DNA of 64,000 nt from Merdimmobilis hominis. GTDB taxonomy: Bacteria; Bacillota; Clostridia; Oscillospirales; Ruminococcaceae. Made by a program: the position numbers and the translations under genes. Under the pieces are notes generated by a model. That model was not told where the DNA came from, did no database searches, and saw only the letters and a program-made list of their open reading frames with translations. Each line of letters opens with the position of its first letter. Positions within the stretch are counted from its first letter, which is position 1. Of the stretch, positions 7,481 to 14,918 are shown piece after piece. Location: assembly GCF_900104615.1 (NCBI RefSeq), contig NZ_LT629939.1, positions 1,625,239-1,689,238 on the forward strand, written 5' to 3'.

Positions 7481-9490
7481 ATGAAAGTGAAAAGAATAAC
7501 AGCCATGGTATTGGCTGCTTTAATGACCAGCGCTACTACAAGCGTGGCGTTTGCCGTACAGCCAGGCGAGGTCGATGACGACCAGGTTTTGAACTTCTAT
7601 GCTGGTCCCATCGGAGATGACCTCTACATGATGGACGAGGATGGATTTATCCGTGCGGCGGCCCCCGGTGATTTTGCTCCCGGCGATGACATCTATCTTT
7701 CACTGATGGAGTACCAGGGCAACTTCAGCACCAGGGATGTCAATGGCCTGTATGTTTATGATTACTGGGATATTGGCAAGAACTGGGTTGAGGATGTAGA
7801 GATTGTTCACAAGAAAGGGCAATGGAAAGAGGCTGAGGCGCCGGCTAAGATCTATGAGATCTTTGGCACCGGGATTGGAGCCTTCGATAATGTGACCTTC
7901 TCCACCTCCAAGACCTACGATCATACGCTGCTGGCTTTGGCCAAAGAAGCACTTGAGGCAGAACGGGCTGCGGCTGAACAGGAAATTTTCAACGGCTATT
8001 CTGTAGAGGAATCGGGAAAAAAGTATCGCTATGATGGCAATACTTATACTTCCACGGATGAAGTGGCCAATGCCGCAATTACCGATGGAATTTATCAGTG
8101 GCGGGAGTATCACACCATTGACGGAGAGATTGGCTTTGGCGCCTTGCCCGACTCGACCACAGAGGGGTATCTGAACGGTAAGACTTTGTTCTTAACTGAA
8201 GAAGAAGCCTTGGAAAGTGCAAATTGGCATCAGTATACAGCAGCCGATGGGGAGCTGTACGCCGTTGAACAGTACATCGGAGGGTTCGGCTCGCTGGCAG
8301 AAAGCCAGGGAGATGATCCCAATGTTAAAACACTGCTTGAGTATCTGAGCATGAATGGCGTGGATACCAGCTCGGTATATGTCAACTCCGAAAATTCAAA
8401 ATTCCTTATCCTGAATGCAGGAATGACTTCCGATGTATTTGCAGAGCAGGTTGGTTATACAGCGGTAAATGAGACTGTTTACTATAAGACAGAAAACGGC
8501 TCTAATACAACAGTTGATGTAGAAACCGGGCTGAATGGATACTTCAAGCAGGCTTCCGATGCCGGTTATACATCGCTTGTTGGTGCTGACAAGGATAGCG
8601 TCTATGACGATTTGGACCGCTCTGGCCTGGTAGAGCCTGTTTTTGAAGAAACCGTCTATATTGTAGATGGAAAGAGGCTGACCGAAACAGAAGCCAAGGC
8701 CGCAGCTGCTGCAACTGTTCAGGGGGTACTGGACAGTATGACCAGAAAAGACAATATCAGCGATGGTACGGCTGTTGCCGCTTATTCCCGCAACCCCACC
8801 GGCGATTATGACGGTTATGTTACAGACTCTGGATACCATTACTGGCTGAAGATTTCTACCAGGCGGTCCACCACTACAAGGGATGTGGATATTGTAGGTG
8901 ATCTCGGAATCGGAACCAACCGCAGGGAAGCTGAGGAAAACACGATTGATATAGATATTACCCTGAGCAATGCGGACTCTGATATGGATGACGAATACTA
9001 TGATTATGTCTATATCGAACCCGGCAAGCGCGCTGTTGTGGACTTTGGAGACGATGCCAGCGATGAGTTTGAGGTAGAGTTTGGCGATGACGCCTACTTT
9101 ATCTTTAACGCCCGCAGCCAGAGCAAGTTGAACCTGGCTTATAACACCAAATTCAACCGGGAGTTTGCTTCTGACTACGATCACGCCAATATCGACTTCA
9201 TCAACTTTGAGGCAGAGCCTACCACCAATCGGACCGGTACGCTGTATATCTATGCCGATGAGGATAGCTACATCTACGAAGTGACCTCCAAGGGCGCCAA
9301 GAAAATCTCTGGTGCTTACTACGATGATGACGAGGAAGCCTGGGTGATCCGTACCAGACACCTGACATCCTATGCTATCTCGGATAAGAAACTCAAGACT
9401 GTGGACCAGATGGATGACAGTTCTTCCATCAACAAGCCCAATAAGCCTAATAGTGAAGACGACAAGTACAATCCCGACACAGGCCGGTAA
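7481..9490 (+). CDS. large acidic secreted protein
   Basis: 669 aa. Residues 1-25 form a signal peptide ending SVAFA. The mature protein is strongly acidic and rich in Asp, Tyr and Gly, with about 12 Ala-rich helical residues near 405. The C-terminal region (TRHLTSYAIS) resembles domains in clostridial cell-surface proteins of unknown function. The final residues are NPDTGR, a sortase-like NPxTG sequence, but there is no hydrophobic anchor after it, so it is either released or truncated. AGGAGG lies 9 nt before the ATG. Flanked by its own promoter region and a strong terminator. Confidence 0.75.
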   Translation: MKVKRITAMVLAALMTSATTSVAFAVQPGEVDDDQVLNFYAGPIGDDLYMMDEDGFIRAAAPGDFAPGDDIYLSLMEYQGNFSTRDVNGLYVYDYWDIGKNWVEDVEIVHKKGQWKEAEAPAKIYEIFGTGIGAFDNVTFSTSKTYDHTLLALAKEALEAERAAAEQEIFNGYSVEESGKKYRYDGNTYTSTDEVANAAITDGIYQWREYHTIDGEIGFGALPDSTTEGYLNGKTLFLTEEEALESANWHQYTAADGELYAVEQYIGGFGSLAESQGDDPNVKTLLEYLSMNGVDTSSVYVNSENSKFLILNAGMTSDVFAEQVGYTAVNETVYYKTENGSNTTVDVETGLNGYFKQASDAGYTSLVGADKDSVYDDLDRSGLVEPVFEETVYIVDGKRLTETEAKAAAAATVQGVLDSMTRKDNISDGTAVAAYSRNPTGDYDGYVTDSGYHYWLKISTRRSTTTRDVDIVGDLGIGTNRREAEENTIDIDITLSNADSDMDDEYYDYVYIEPGKRAVVDFGDDASDEFEVEFGDDAYFIFNARSQSKLNLAYNTKFNREFASDYDHANIDFINFEAEPTTNRTGTLYIYADEDSYIYEVTSKGAKKISGAYYDDDEEAWVIRTRHLTSYAISDKKLKTVDQMDDSSSINKPNKPNSEDDKYNPDTGR

Positions 9491-9511
9491 TTTGCTTGGC
9501 GTTCTGGAAAC

Positions 9512-9547
9512 AAAAAAGAGAGTGAATTTTCGTTCACTCTCTTTTTT
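9512..9547. terminator. bidirectional terminator
   Basis: A perfect AAAAAAGAGAGTGAA stem with its complement and a 4-nt loop, flanked by A and T tracts. It separates the plus-strand secreted protein from the minus-strand recombinase. Confidence 0.9.
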
Positions 9548-9636
9548 ATTGTTGATTTTAACATATTAAGTCATTTTTCTTAACTGTGATGTACTCGAAA
9601 TCATAGTTGGCATACTGTTGCCTTTCTTTCCTCCTC

Positions 9637-10209
9637 TCAAAGCAGATTCAGATGGGTTTCCAGCGCCTTTTCGATACGCTCCGGTTCAATGCCAATGTAC
9701 CGCTGGGTTGTCGCCGGCGACGAGTGCTGCAGAAGCCGCTGAACCAGAGCAATGTCTTTGCCGTTCTCATTATAGATACTGGTGGCAAAGAATTTGCGAA
9801 AGGAGTGGGTGCTGATGTTTTCATACCCAGGCCCCAGATAGTCGCACACCATGGCCAGGTGGTTCTGGATCGTCCGCTCGGAGATCGGGAAGATCACATC
9901 ATCGGCCCCAATCTTGTTTTCGATGCAGTAGCTCTGCAGATAGGTGTAGAGTTCCACCGGGACGGTAAAGGTCCGTTTCTTTTTGGTCTTTTGCTCAATG
10001 AGGTCCAGCCGATACCGTCTGCCATCCCGGATGATGTTGCTGAGGGTCAGCTTACGGGAGATGTCGGAGATCCGCACACCCAGGTTTGCCTCCACTACCA
10101 GCGCGGCCGCGACTCGTGGATTGGGCCGGTGATCCAGAAATCCTTCCTGGATCGTCTTGATGATCTCGACATACTGCTCGGCGGTGAGCGCCACCGTCCG
10201 TTTGTTCAT
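9637..10209 (-). CDS. tyrosine recombinase (phage integrase family), catalytic domain only
   Basis: 190 aa. Catalytic residues are visible: R46 (LGVRISD), K near 74, H135-x-x-R138 (STHSFRKF), H162 (LLQHSSP) and Y171 (QRYIG). The N-terminal core-binding (SAM-like) domain of typical integrases is missing, so this is a compact recombinase, perhaps used for resolution or inversion more than for element integration. AGGAGG lies 7 nt before the start. The upstream region carries TTGCGTATTTT repeats that could be its binding sites. Confidence 0.85.
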   Translation of the reverse strand: MNKRTVALTAEQYVEIIKTIQEGFLDHRPNPRVAAALVVEANLGVRISDISRKLTLSNIIRDGRRYRLDLIEQKTKKKRTFTVPVELYTYLQSYCIENKIGADDVIFPISERTIQNHLAMVCDYLGPGYENISTHSFRKFFATSIYNENGKDIALVQRLLQHSSPATTQRYIGIEPERIEKALETHLNLL

Positions 10210-10229
10210 AAAGTCACCTCCTGATAAAA

Positions 10230-10340
10230 TTGCGTTTTTTCGCGGCCTAAATTGCGTATTTTTCGCCGTTTTTTCGGCCGTTTTTGAAGAATGGCTTCAT
10301 TGCTTGATTTTGCGTTGCGTATTTTCATCAAAAAACGCAA
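10230..10340. repeat. short TTGCGTATTTT repeats upstream of the recombinase
   Basis: TTGCGTTTTTT (10230), TTGCGTATTTTT (10252) and TTGCGTATTTT (10315) are direct; AAAAAACGCAA (10330-10340) is inverted. Related TTTTTCGCCG and TTTTTCGGCCG strings lie between. Such clusters beside a recombinase are often recombinase or regulator binding sites; the role here is not established. Confidence 0.45.
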
Positions 10341-10360
10341 TCCTGAATTGGGATGGAATT

Positions 10361-10675
10361 TCAGCCCTGAATCGCCGAAATTGCTTCGCTCTTAGTTTTG
10401 AAAACAGATTTGTTCAAGGCTTCGCCCTCAAAATGATAAAAGCCGTTATTATCAAATATTACCAAGGATAAAATCAACTGTTCGTCCTCGTATATGGTGG
10501 CAAAAATAATACCGGGTTCGATCTGTTTTGAATCAAAATCAGCGTACCAGATGGCATCACCAGTATGGAGTGGCACCGGTTTACCGCCCAATCGATCGAC
10601 TAATCGTAATCCGAAAATTTCTTGCACCTGTCTAATTTTTTCTCGCAGTTCCTCATTTGACATTGGTTCTATCAT
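10361..10675 (-). CDS. hypothetical protein
   Basis: 104 aa, soluble, no recognised domain; N-terminal helix (NEELREKIRQVQEIFGLRLV) then a mixed alpha/beta part. It overlaps the upstream DUF5348-like gene by 4 nt (ATGA), indicating translational coupling. Confidence 0.6.
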   Translation of the reverse strand: MIEPMSNEELREKIRQVQEIFGLRLVDRLGGKPVPLHTGDAIWYADFDSKQIEPGIIFATIYEDEQLILSLVIFDNNGFYHFEGEALNKSVFKTKSEAISAIQG

Positions 10676-10884
10676 ATTCTCACCCTCAATTCCTGCAGAT
10701 CGTCCGTTCGGATTCCGACCAGATACCAGTCATCAGCCATCTCGATCCGAGTGGGCTTCCACTCGCCATCAATCAGGACATCAAAGCATTCCCCGCAGTG
10801 CAGGCCGCCGTAGTAGCAGCCAAGATCAAAGCGAATGTCGTACCGATCCGTTGCGAGGTCATAGATCAAAGTTCCCTGTTTCAT
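10672..10884 (-). CDS. DUF5348-like small protein
   Basis: 70 aa. The layout (GTLIYDLATDRYDI, then LHCGECFDVLIDGEW and DDWYLVGI) matches my recollection of DUF5348, a family of unknown function common on Gram-positive mobile elements. It overlaps both neighbours by a few nucleotides, so the three genes form one operon. Confidence 0.6.
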   Translation of the reverse strand: MKQGTLIYDLATDRYDIRFDLGCYYGGLHCGECFDVLIDGEWKPTRIEMADDWYLVGIRTDDLQELRVRI

Positions 10885-11471
10885 AATGAGCTCCTCCCGA
10901 TTTGGTTGAACGGAATTATTTTTGCTACATGCTGTTCATTGGCCGGACGGCTCGACTGATGAGGACTCACATCCTGAAATCCAGCCGGGGACACATGCAC
11001 ATTGGTCAGGATGAACTGGACGGGAATGATCTGGCCGTTCTGCAACATCCGCACTTCATAAAACTTAAAACGCCCCGGCGCTTCTAATTTCACATCCGAA
11101 TTGGTGATCACGCTCTGTACCAGATCCGGCGCCATACTGGCTTTCACGCCAAGGCTCTGCACTTCATCGGGACCGGCGACAAACGGATTGGCTGCCAGCG
11201 CCTCCACCCGTTTTTTCAATTCTTTCTTCGCGGCGCCGAGCGATGCAAAATATTGGATGTCAAATTCGCGAAGCCCGGTAGTATTGATGTGGCTGAGATC
11301 CGCTGTGCTCACTTTATAAATACGGTCATGAGACAGCTCCCAGATAACCTTTCTGTGGAGCTTCACAAAATCCCGTTCTTCTTCTGAAAGGTCATCATGG
11401 TTCTCCATACCTTCTACAAAATCCTGAAGGTACTGGATCAGTTCATCTCTGCTCAGGTCACTGATTTCCAA
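10881..11471 (-). CDS. hypothetical protein at the head of a three-gene operon
   Basis: 196 aa. I chose TTG 11471 because AAAGGAGG sits 8 nt upstream; the longer GTG start (11504) would lie upstream of that site and inside tandem repeats. The N-terminus is acidic and helical. The middle contains SHINTTGLREFDIQYF and an Ala/Lys-rich helix; the C-terminal end is Ser/His-rich. No family recognised. Transcription probably starts at the promoter at 11556-11584. Confidence 0.65.
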   Translation of the reverse strand: MEISDLSRDELIQYLQDFVEGMENHDDLSEEERDFVKLHRKVIWELSHDRIYKVSTADLSHINTTGLREFDIQYFASLGAAKKELKKRVEALAANPFVAGPDEVQSLGVKASMAPDLVQSVITNSDVKLEAPGRFKFYEVRMLQNGQIIPVQFILTNVHVSPAGFQDVSPHQSSRPANEQHVAKIIPFNQIGRSSL

Positions 11472-11489
11472 ATTTCGATCCTCCTTTGC

Positions 11490-11555
11490 ATTTAATCTCT
11501 TCACTTAATACATTTAATCTCTTCACTTAATATATTTAATCTCTTCACTTAATAT
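11490..11555. repeat. three tandem copies of a 22-bp repeat
   Basis: ATTTAATCTCTTCACTTAAT plus two bases is repeated three times end to end (11490-11511, 11512-11533, 11534-11555), with one base different in the first copy. The array fills the space between the -10 box and the ribosome binding site of the 10881 gene. A single related CTCTACTTAATATATAGTA occurs at the equivalent place upstream of 13770-14567. Confidence 0.9.
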
Positions 11556-11584
11556 ATAGTAAAAAAAATAAAAAAAACGACCAA
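11556..11584 (-). promoter_or_regulatory. type B promoter upstream of 10881 operon
   Basis: -35 TTGGTC (11579-11584), 17-nt T-rich spacer, -10 TACTAT (11556-11561), followed by ATA. The -35 is the 3' arm of the preceding ncRNA terminator and the spacer is its T tract. Confidence 0.65.
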
Positions 11585-11607
11585 TTCGGCGCGCTCCCGA
11601 ATTGGTC
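11561..11607 (-). terminator. terminator of the large ncRNA
   Basis: GACCAATTCGG pairs with CCGAATTGGTC across a 7-nt loop, followed on the minus strand by a T8-A-T8 tract. Confidence 0.9.
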
Positions 11608-12063
11608 GTTTGGAGTGTCCACACCTGCTGTGCAGTCAGGTGCTTTCACTGCCGTGATTTGGTTGCACACTCCAAATCACACATTGCATAAAAGGAATCC
11701 AACAATCCCGCTTTCAGGCTATAGAGCCCTGATCCCAGAGCGGGCAGGGATTTCGCATCAAACCCAGGCCGGTGCCTCTTCTCCCATGCGAACAGGAGGG
11801 GCCATGCGAACTTTATACGGTGTTACCCGTTCAGCCCCGGCATGGTGGGGGGTGTTGCTGCGTCTCCTGAACACAGCGCAAAGGATGTTCACGCTCTGTT
11901 CAGGAGACGAAAGGGAAAATACATTAACGAGACGGAGTTATGCGCTTTTTGGAAGCGACCCACATTCTCGCCGGTCCATTTGCGGTTTCCTGGAGTGTTC
12001 TCAACAGGAAGGGCCGCCATGCTCACCCATTTTACCGGGCAAGGAAAGTATTACATGGAATAC
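11579..12063 (-). ncRNA. candidate large structured non-coding RNA (~485 nt)
   Basis: The segment has a consensus promoter at one end and a strong terminator at the other, and no reading frame on the minus strand with a ribosome binding site. The transcript starts like the seven leaders (GTATTCCATG), but here the ATG is followed directly by TAA. Several stems are visible: a 12-bp stem (11861-11872 with 11898-11909), CACCUG/CAGGUG, CCCGCU/AGCGGG enclosing CAGGGCU-CUAU-AGCCUG, and a 9-bp hairpin (GUGAUUUGG/CCAAAUCAC) whose loop can pair with a downstream ACACU, a possible pseudoknot. Size and structure recall large RNAs of mobile elements such as ROOL or GOLLD, but I cannot match it to either. 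Confidence 0.65.
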
Positions 12064-12069
12064 ACTTAA

Positions 12070-12098
12070 ATTGTAGACGCATTTTTGTATCGTGTCAA
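12070..12098 (-). promoter_or_regulatory. promoter of the large ncRNA
   Basis: -35 TTGACA (12093-12098), 17-nt spacer, -10 TACAAT (12070-12075). The first 17 nt (TTGACACGATACAAAAA) are identical to the seven leader promoters. Confidence 0.85.
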
Positions 12099-12131
12099 CA
12101 ACTTGCTAAGGTATTTCCCTCCTCATTTTCG

Positions 12132-12164
12132 CAAAAAGAAAAAAGCCACCCGCAGGTGGCTTTT
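12132..12164 (-). terminator. intrinsic terminator after 12239 gene
   Basis: AAAAGCCACC-TGCG-GGTGGCTTTT on the minus strand with a further T-rich tract. A second hairpin (GTGCTTTC/GAAAGCAC) lies closer to the stop codon, near 12200-12230. Confidence 0.85.
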
Positions 12165-12238
12165 AAAGAGTGGTATACTAAATTTCCGAACCCAGAAAAG
12201 TGCTTTCTCCTCTCGGCGAAAGCACCTTTCCTGTTTAA

Positions 12239-12730
12239 TTACATGAACTCGATTTGTCCGCCATCAAAGCGATAAAGCGGGATTTCATTTTCTTTTGCGA
12301 ATTCGATCTCCTGCTGCATCCCTGCCGAGATCACCGGCCCACAGATTACCAGGCCGGAGCAATGGCGTAGCACTTCAAAGTCAAACGCCATCGCAGCTTC
12401 CCGAGAGGCTGGATCGGAATCATCCAGCTCGTTGGGCAGCGAGGTGTGTGGAGCATAGGCATAGACCTGTTCTCCGGGGAAATCAGCAGCCATCAGCTTG
12501 CCGACCTCGGCTTCGTAGCGTTCTGCAGCAGCCATATTAGCCTGTACAGCTTCCGGTGTTGCCGCAGACAATGGAGAGGCAACATAAAACACCAGGCTTT
12601 GTGTTGGGTACTCTCTGATTTCAAGATACCGGTTGCACGCATGGCACCACAAACCGACAAACGGCGTTGCGGCTGCTTCGGACCAAATCACCTCTAATGG
12701 ATGCCCTTGATGAAAATGATGTTTTTTCAT
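12239..12730 (-). CDS. nucleoside 2-deoxyribosyltransferase-like protein (DUF4406/DUF7768 type)
   Basis: 163 aa. After a short N-terminal part with a WCHAC pair, the core (VFYVASPLSA, then a long helix, VYAYAPHTSLPNELDDSD, CSGLVICG, and SAGMQQEIEFAKENEIPLYRFD) follows the nucleoside deoxyribosyltransferase-like Rossmann fold seen in phage DUF4406 proteins. Substrate unknown; nucleotide salvage or signalling are possible. Follows SSB in a three-gene operon behind leader copy 2. Confidence 0.65.
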   Translation of the reverse strand: MKKHHFHQGHPLEVIWSEAAATPFVGLWCHACNRYLEIREYPTQSLVFYVASPLSAATPEAVQANMAAAERYEAEVGKLMAADFPGEQVYAYAPHTSLPNELDDSDPASREAAMAFDFEVLRHCSGLVICGPVISAGMQQEIEFAKENEIPLYRFDGGQIEFM

Positions 12731-12739
12731 AGCAATACC

Positions 12740-13201
12740 TCAGAAGGGCAGGTCATCTTCGTCCCCGTCGATTTCCTGGAAATCATCCAGGGACGGAGCT
12801 ACATAGCGGGTCTGATCGTTCGAAGAAGTGCGGGGCGCAGCTGTAGCCGCCGGAGCAGATTCGCTTCCGGTTGTCCTGTCCCTCTTGCTGCCACAGAACT
12901 CGAACTTCTGGACCTCAAATTCCACCATGGTGATGGGATACTGCTGGCCTTCGATCTCTTTTTTATAGGAAGTGTACTGCGCTTCGATCAGCAGCTCGCT
13001 TCCTTTCTGCGTGTTATTGGCCAGACGTTCAGCGACACTCTGCCAGGCAACAAAAGAAGGGTATTCGGTGATCGTCCCCTTTTTTGAGCCGGCATAGCGA
13101 TCGCAGGCAAGCTGGAACCGGCAGACGGAAATGCCGCTGTTGGTTTTCTTCAGTTCAATATCCTTTGTGAGACGGCCGTGAAAAATGTTCTTCATAAACA
13201 T
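12740..13201 (-). CDS. ssb: single-stranded DNA-binding protein
   Basis: 153 aa from ATG 13201 with AGGAGG 7 nt upstream. The OB-fold begins at HGRLTKDIELKKTNSG and contains WQSVAERLA; after a low-complexity linker the protein ends in the acidic tip DEDDLPF, the hallmark that recruits partner proteins. SSB coats single-stranded DNA during replication or after conjugative entry. Element-encoded SSBs commonly support establishment in the recipient. It is expressed from leader copy 2. Confidence 0.92.
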   Translation of the reverse strand: MFMKNIFHGRLTKDIELKKTNSGISVCRFQLACDRYAGSKKGTITEYPSFVAWQSVAERLANNTQKGSELLIEAQYTSYKKEIEGQQYPITMVEFEVQKFEFCGSKRDRTTGSESAPAATAAPRTSSNDQTRYVAPSLDDFQEIDGDEDDLPF

Positions 13202-13220
13202 AGTTTTTTCCTCCTGTACT

Positions 13221-13496
13221 TTAATAAATCTCGCCGCAATCCAAGGCTCCATCCGGGTCATCCGGAGGAAGGCGGTAGACGCTTTTTCCCTCGGAAATGG
13301 TGCGGATCATTTCTTCCATGACAACCTGAGCCTGCTTTTCAGAACGGTATGTAGCAATCGTGCGATTATGGCTGCCGACACCATAATAGAAGATTTTGAT
13401 CTCGGTTTCCCCCATGACCGTGCCAGGTGCAGCGTCCACCTTAAAGATGGAATCAAAATTGACGATGGTTTTTTTGTTTTGTGATACAATAATCAT
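13221..13496 (-). CDS. small hypothetical protein, first gene after leader 2
   Basis: 91 aa with AGGAGG 7 nt before the ATG. It begins MIIVSQNKKTIVNFDSI and contains ATYRSEKQAQVVMEEMI, a pattern I associate with small proteins on Gram-positive phages and mobile elements, but without known function. Lies immediately upstream of SSB, so likely co-transcribed. Confidence 0.7.
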   Translation of the reverse strand: MIIVSQNKKTIVNFDSIFKVDAAPGTVMGETEIKIFYYGVGSHNRTIATYRSEKQAQVVMEEMIRTISEGKSVYRLPPDDPDGALDCGEIY

Positions 13497-13585
13497 TTTG
13501 TATCCTCCTTTTGTTTTTGGTTAAGGTTTCATCGACATCTATAGGAAAAGAACCTACTTGGTATAGAAGGTCCTTGAATTTTCAC

Positions 13586-13746
13586 AAAAAAAGGCACGGT
13601 CACGCCCAAAAGGGCGCAATCGTGCCGTTAGGTTTCACACCGGCCAGCTGTCAGCATGGACAGGAGGCCTTACTTTACTGCTTCGGTGAGCAGCAGATAC
13701 TTTCATGGAATATCTGAAGTGTACCCCCGTTTTTGTATCGTGTCAA
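13586..13746 (-). promoter_or_regulatory. leader module copy 2, upstream of the SSB operon
   Basis: TTGACA (13741-13746), 17 nt, TACACT (13718-13723); leader hairpins as in the majority sequence; terminator at 13586-13623. A second hairpin (GGACCU/AGGUUC) with a T4 tract follows before the gene; its sequence differs from the other copies although its position is kept. Confidence 0.87.
13635..13706 (-). CDS. putative leader peptide, copy 2 (23 aa)
   Basis: Same frame as the other copies. Codon 4 differs synonymously (TCT for TCC) and codon 18 gives Ala instead of Val. UGA is 7 nt before the terminator stem. Confidence 0.5.
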   Translation of the reverse strand: MKVSAAHRSSKVRPPVHADSWPV

Positions 13747-13769
13747 GGGCTTTTCCCCAAGCATCATTA

Positions 13770-14567
13770 TCAATTTTCACTTCCGCCTTTCGCCTCTTCG
13801 GTATACATGAGGTTCTGACGGCTGATGTAACCACTCTTTTGCAACAGCTCGGTGAGATCCTTGACAGCATTCTGCAGATACGGGTTGTCCTCAAAGCTCT
13901 TTTTGGCCGCCGCACAGGCAGAGTATTCCTGCTGGGCCTCGGCCAGGATCGACTGCCGCTTGTCGATTTCCTCCTGGATATTTCGAAGGAAGCCTTCCGT
14001 ATTGTCACAGGCACGGGTGGCGTCCTCCCGTGTATACCAGCCCAAGCCAGTGAGATAGCGTTTAAGGGCCCCGCGCTTATTAAAGGAAGTCTTTTTCAGA
14101 GGGATCTCGCCGGCACAGATAGTGCGCACACGGCTTTCCAGTTCCCGCATCTCCTTTACGTTGTCCTCAGCTGTCTTCTGCTGCTTTTCGGCATCCCGCA
14201 GCCGATACCGCAATCCGTTGGCCACCGACTCATAGGTGGATTCATAACGGTGTGCCTTGATGTCAATGACCATCAACTCAAATTGTGGATCGCGGTAACA
14301 GATCCGCAGAGGTGACAGCGGCTTATCACTGGCCCGTGTGATCTTGCAGTTGGCCAATGCCGGCAGTTTCCCAATCTGCTGGATCAGGACTTCATAAAGT
14401 TCATCTTCCGCATAACCCAAAAACTCCAAGGTCTTTTGCAGAAGATTCGGCTTATATGCGTCGTAAAATTCGCTGAGGATCCGCGCAGGGTCTTCAACGA
14501 TACTGCTAAGCCGGTCAACTTCTTCATGGATTTCCTTTACTTTCAAATCAAATTCACGCTTGTCCAT
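13770..14567 (-). CDS. hypothetical coiled-coil protein
   Basis: 265 aa with AGGAGG 9 nt before the ATG. Two helical, charged stretches (about 115-150 and 195-235) suggest coiled coils; between them is SFNKRGALKRYLTGLGWYTR. No catalytic motif recognised. It is a single gene driven by a type B promoter and ends beside leader copy 2. Confidence 0.65.
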   Translation of the reverse strand: MDKREFDLKVKEIHEEVDRLSSIVEDPARILSEFYDAYKPNLLQKTLEFLGYAEDELYEVLIQQIGKLPALANCKITRASDKPLSPLRICYRDPQFELMVIDIKAHRYESTYESVANGLRYRLRDAEKQQKTAEDNVKEMRELESRVRTICAGEIPLKKTSFNKRGALKRYLTGLGWYTREDATRACDNTEGFLRNIQEEIDKRQSILAEAQQEYSACAAAKKSFEDNPYLQNAVKDLTELLQKSGYISRQNLMYTEEAKGGSEN

Positions 14568-14592
14568 GATTTTCGCCTCCTCTACTTAATAT

Positions 14593-14621
14593 ATAGTAAA
14601 TTTTTTGAAATTTACGACCAA
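14593..14621 (-). promoter_or_regulatory. type B promoter upstream of 13770 gene
   Basis: TTGGTC (14616-14621), 17-nt A/T-rich spacer, TACTAT (14593-14598) then ATATTAAGT. Divergent from the perfect plus-strand promoter at 14638-14666. Confidence 0.65.
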
Positions 14622-14637
14622 AAAAGTACGCTGCAAT

Positions 14638-14666
14638 TTGACAAACATAGAAAGAGAAGCTATAAT
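14638..14666 (+). promoter_or_regulatory. perfect consensus promoter for a small RNA
   Basis: TTGACA (14638-14643), exactly 17 nt, TATAAT (14661-14666). No start codon with a ribosome binding site follows before the terminator at 14809-14843. Confidence 0.85.
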
Positions 14667-14672
14667 AATAAT

Positions 14673-14843
14673 TGAAAGAAAGGGGCGCTAAAAACGGTCC
14701 GACCAACCGAGTCCCGGCCTTTCGCTTTATCACAAATAGAGATACACTTACCATTTGTCTGTTCCTCTTTTGTGGTTTTTGGTTAAAAGATTTCTATGTA
14801 AGCACTTACAAGAAAGCCGCTCGAAAGGGCGGCTTTCTTGTTT
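14673..14843 (+). ncRNA. candidate small RNA (~170 nt)
   Basis: Predicted from the perfect promoter upstream and a strong terminator (CAAGAAAGCCGC with its complement, 14809-14840). The 5' part can fold into a stacked stem (GAAAGG/CCUUUC enclosing CGGU/ACCG). The only ATG is followed directly by TAA. Its 3' half (TTTTTGGTTAAAAG, TTCTATGTAAG) resembles the DNA just downstream of the leader terminators, read from the opposite strand, so it may have arisen from, or be antisense to, those segments. Confidence 0.5.
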
Positions 14844-14853
14844 GGACAAAAAG

Positions 14854-14893
14854 AAAAGAGCCCTTATGCAAGTTGGTGCATAAGGGCTCTTTT
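14854..14893. terminator. bidirectional terminator
   Basis: AAAAGAGCCCTTATGCA and its complement with a short loop. It ends the minus-strand gene at 14919-15188. Together with the sRNA region no protein gene is seen in 14568-14918. Confidence 0.88.
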
Positions 14894-14918
14894 GCTGTTC
14901 TGATGAAAAGGAATTGTT

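Noticed and set aside
9566..9613. 15-codon frame after the recombinase (starts MPTMISSTSQ)
   Set aside because: The GGAGG upstream is 16 nt from the ATG and the peptide has no supporting context.
11615..12076. 153-aa plus-strand frame across the ncRNA
   Set aside because: No ribosome binding site; promoter and terminator signals point to minus-strand transcription.
14554..14754. 66-aa minus-strand frame over the divergent promoters
   Set aside because: It runs through the sRNA promoter and type B promoter and overlaps the start of the 13770 gene in another frame.
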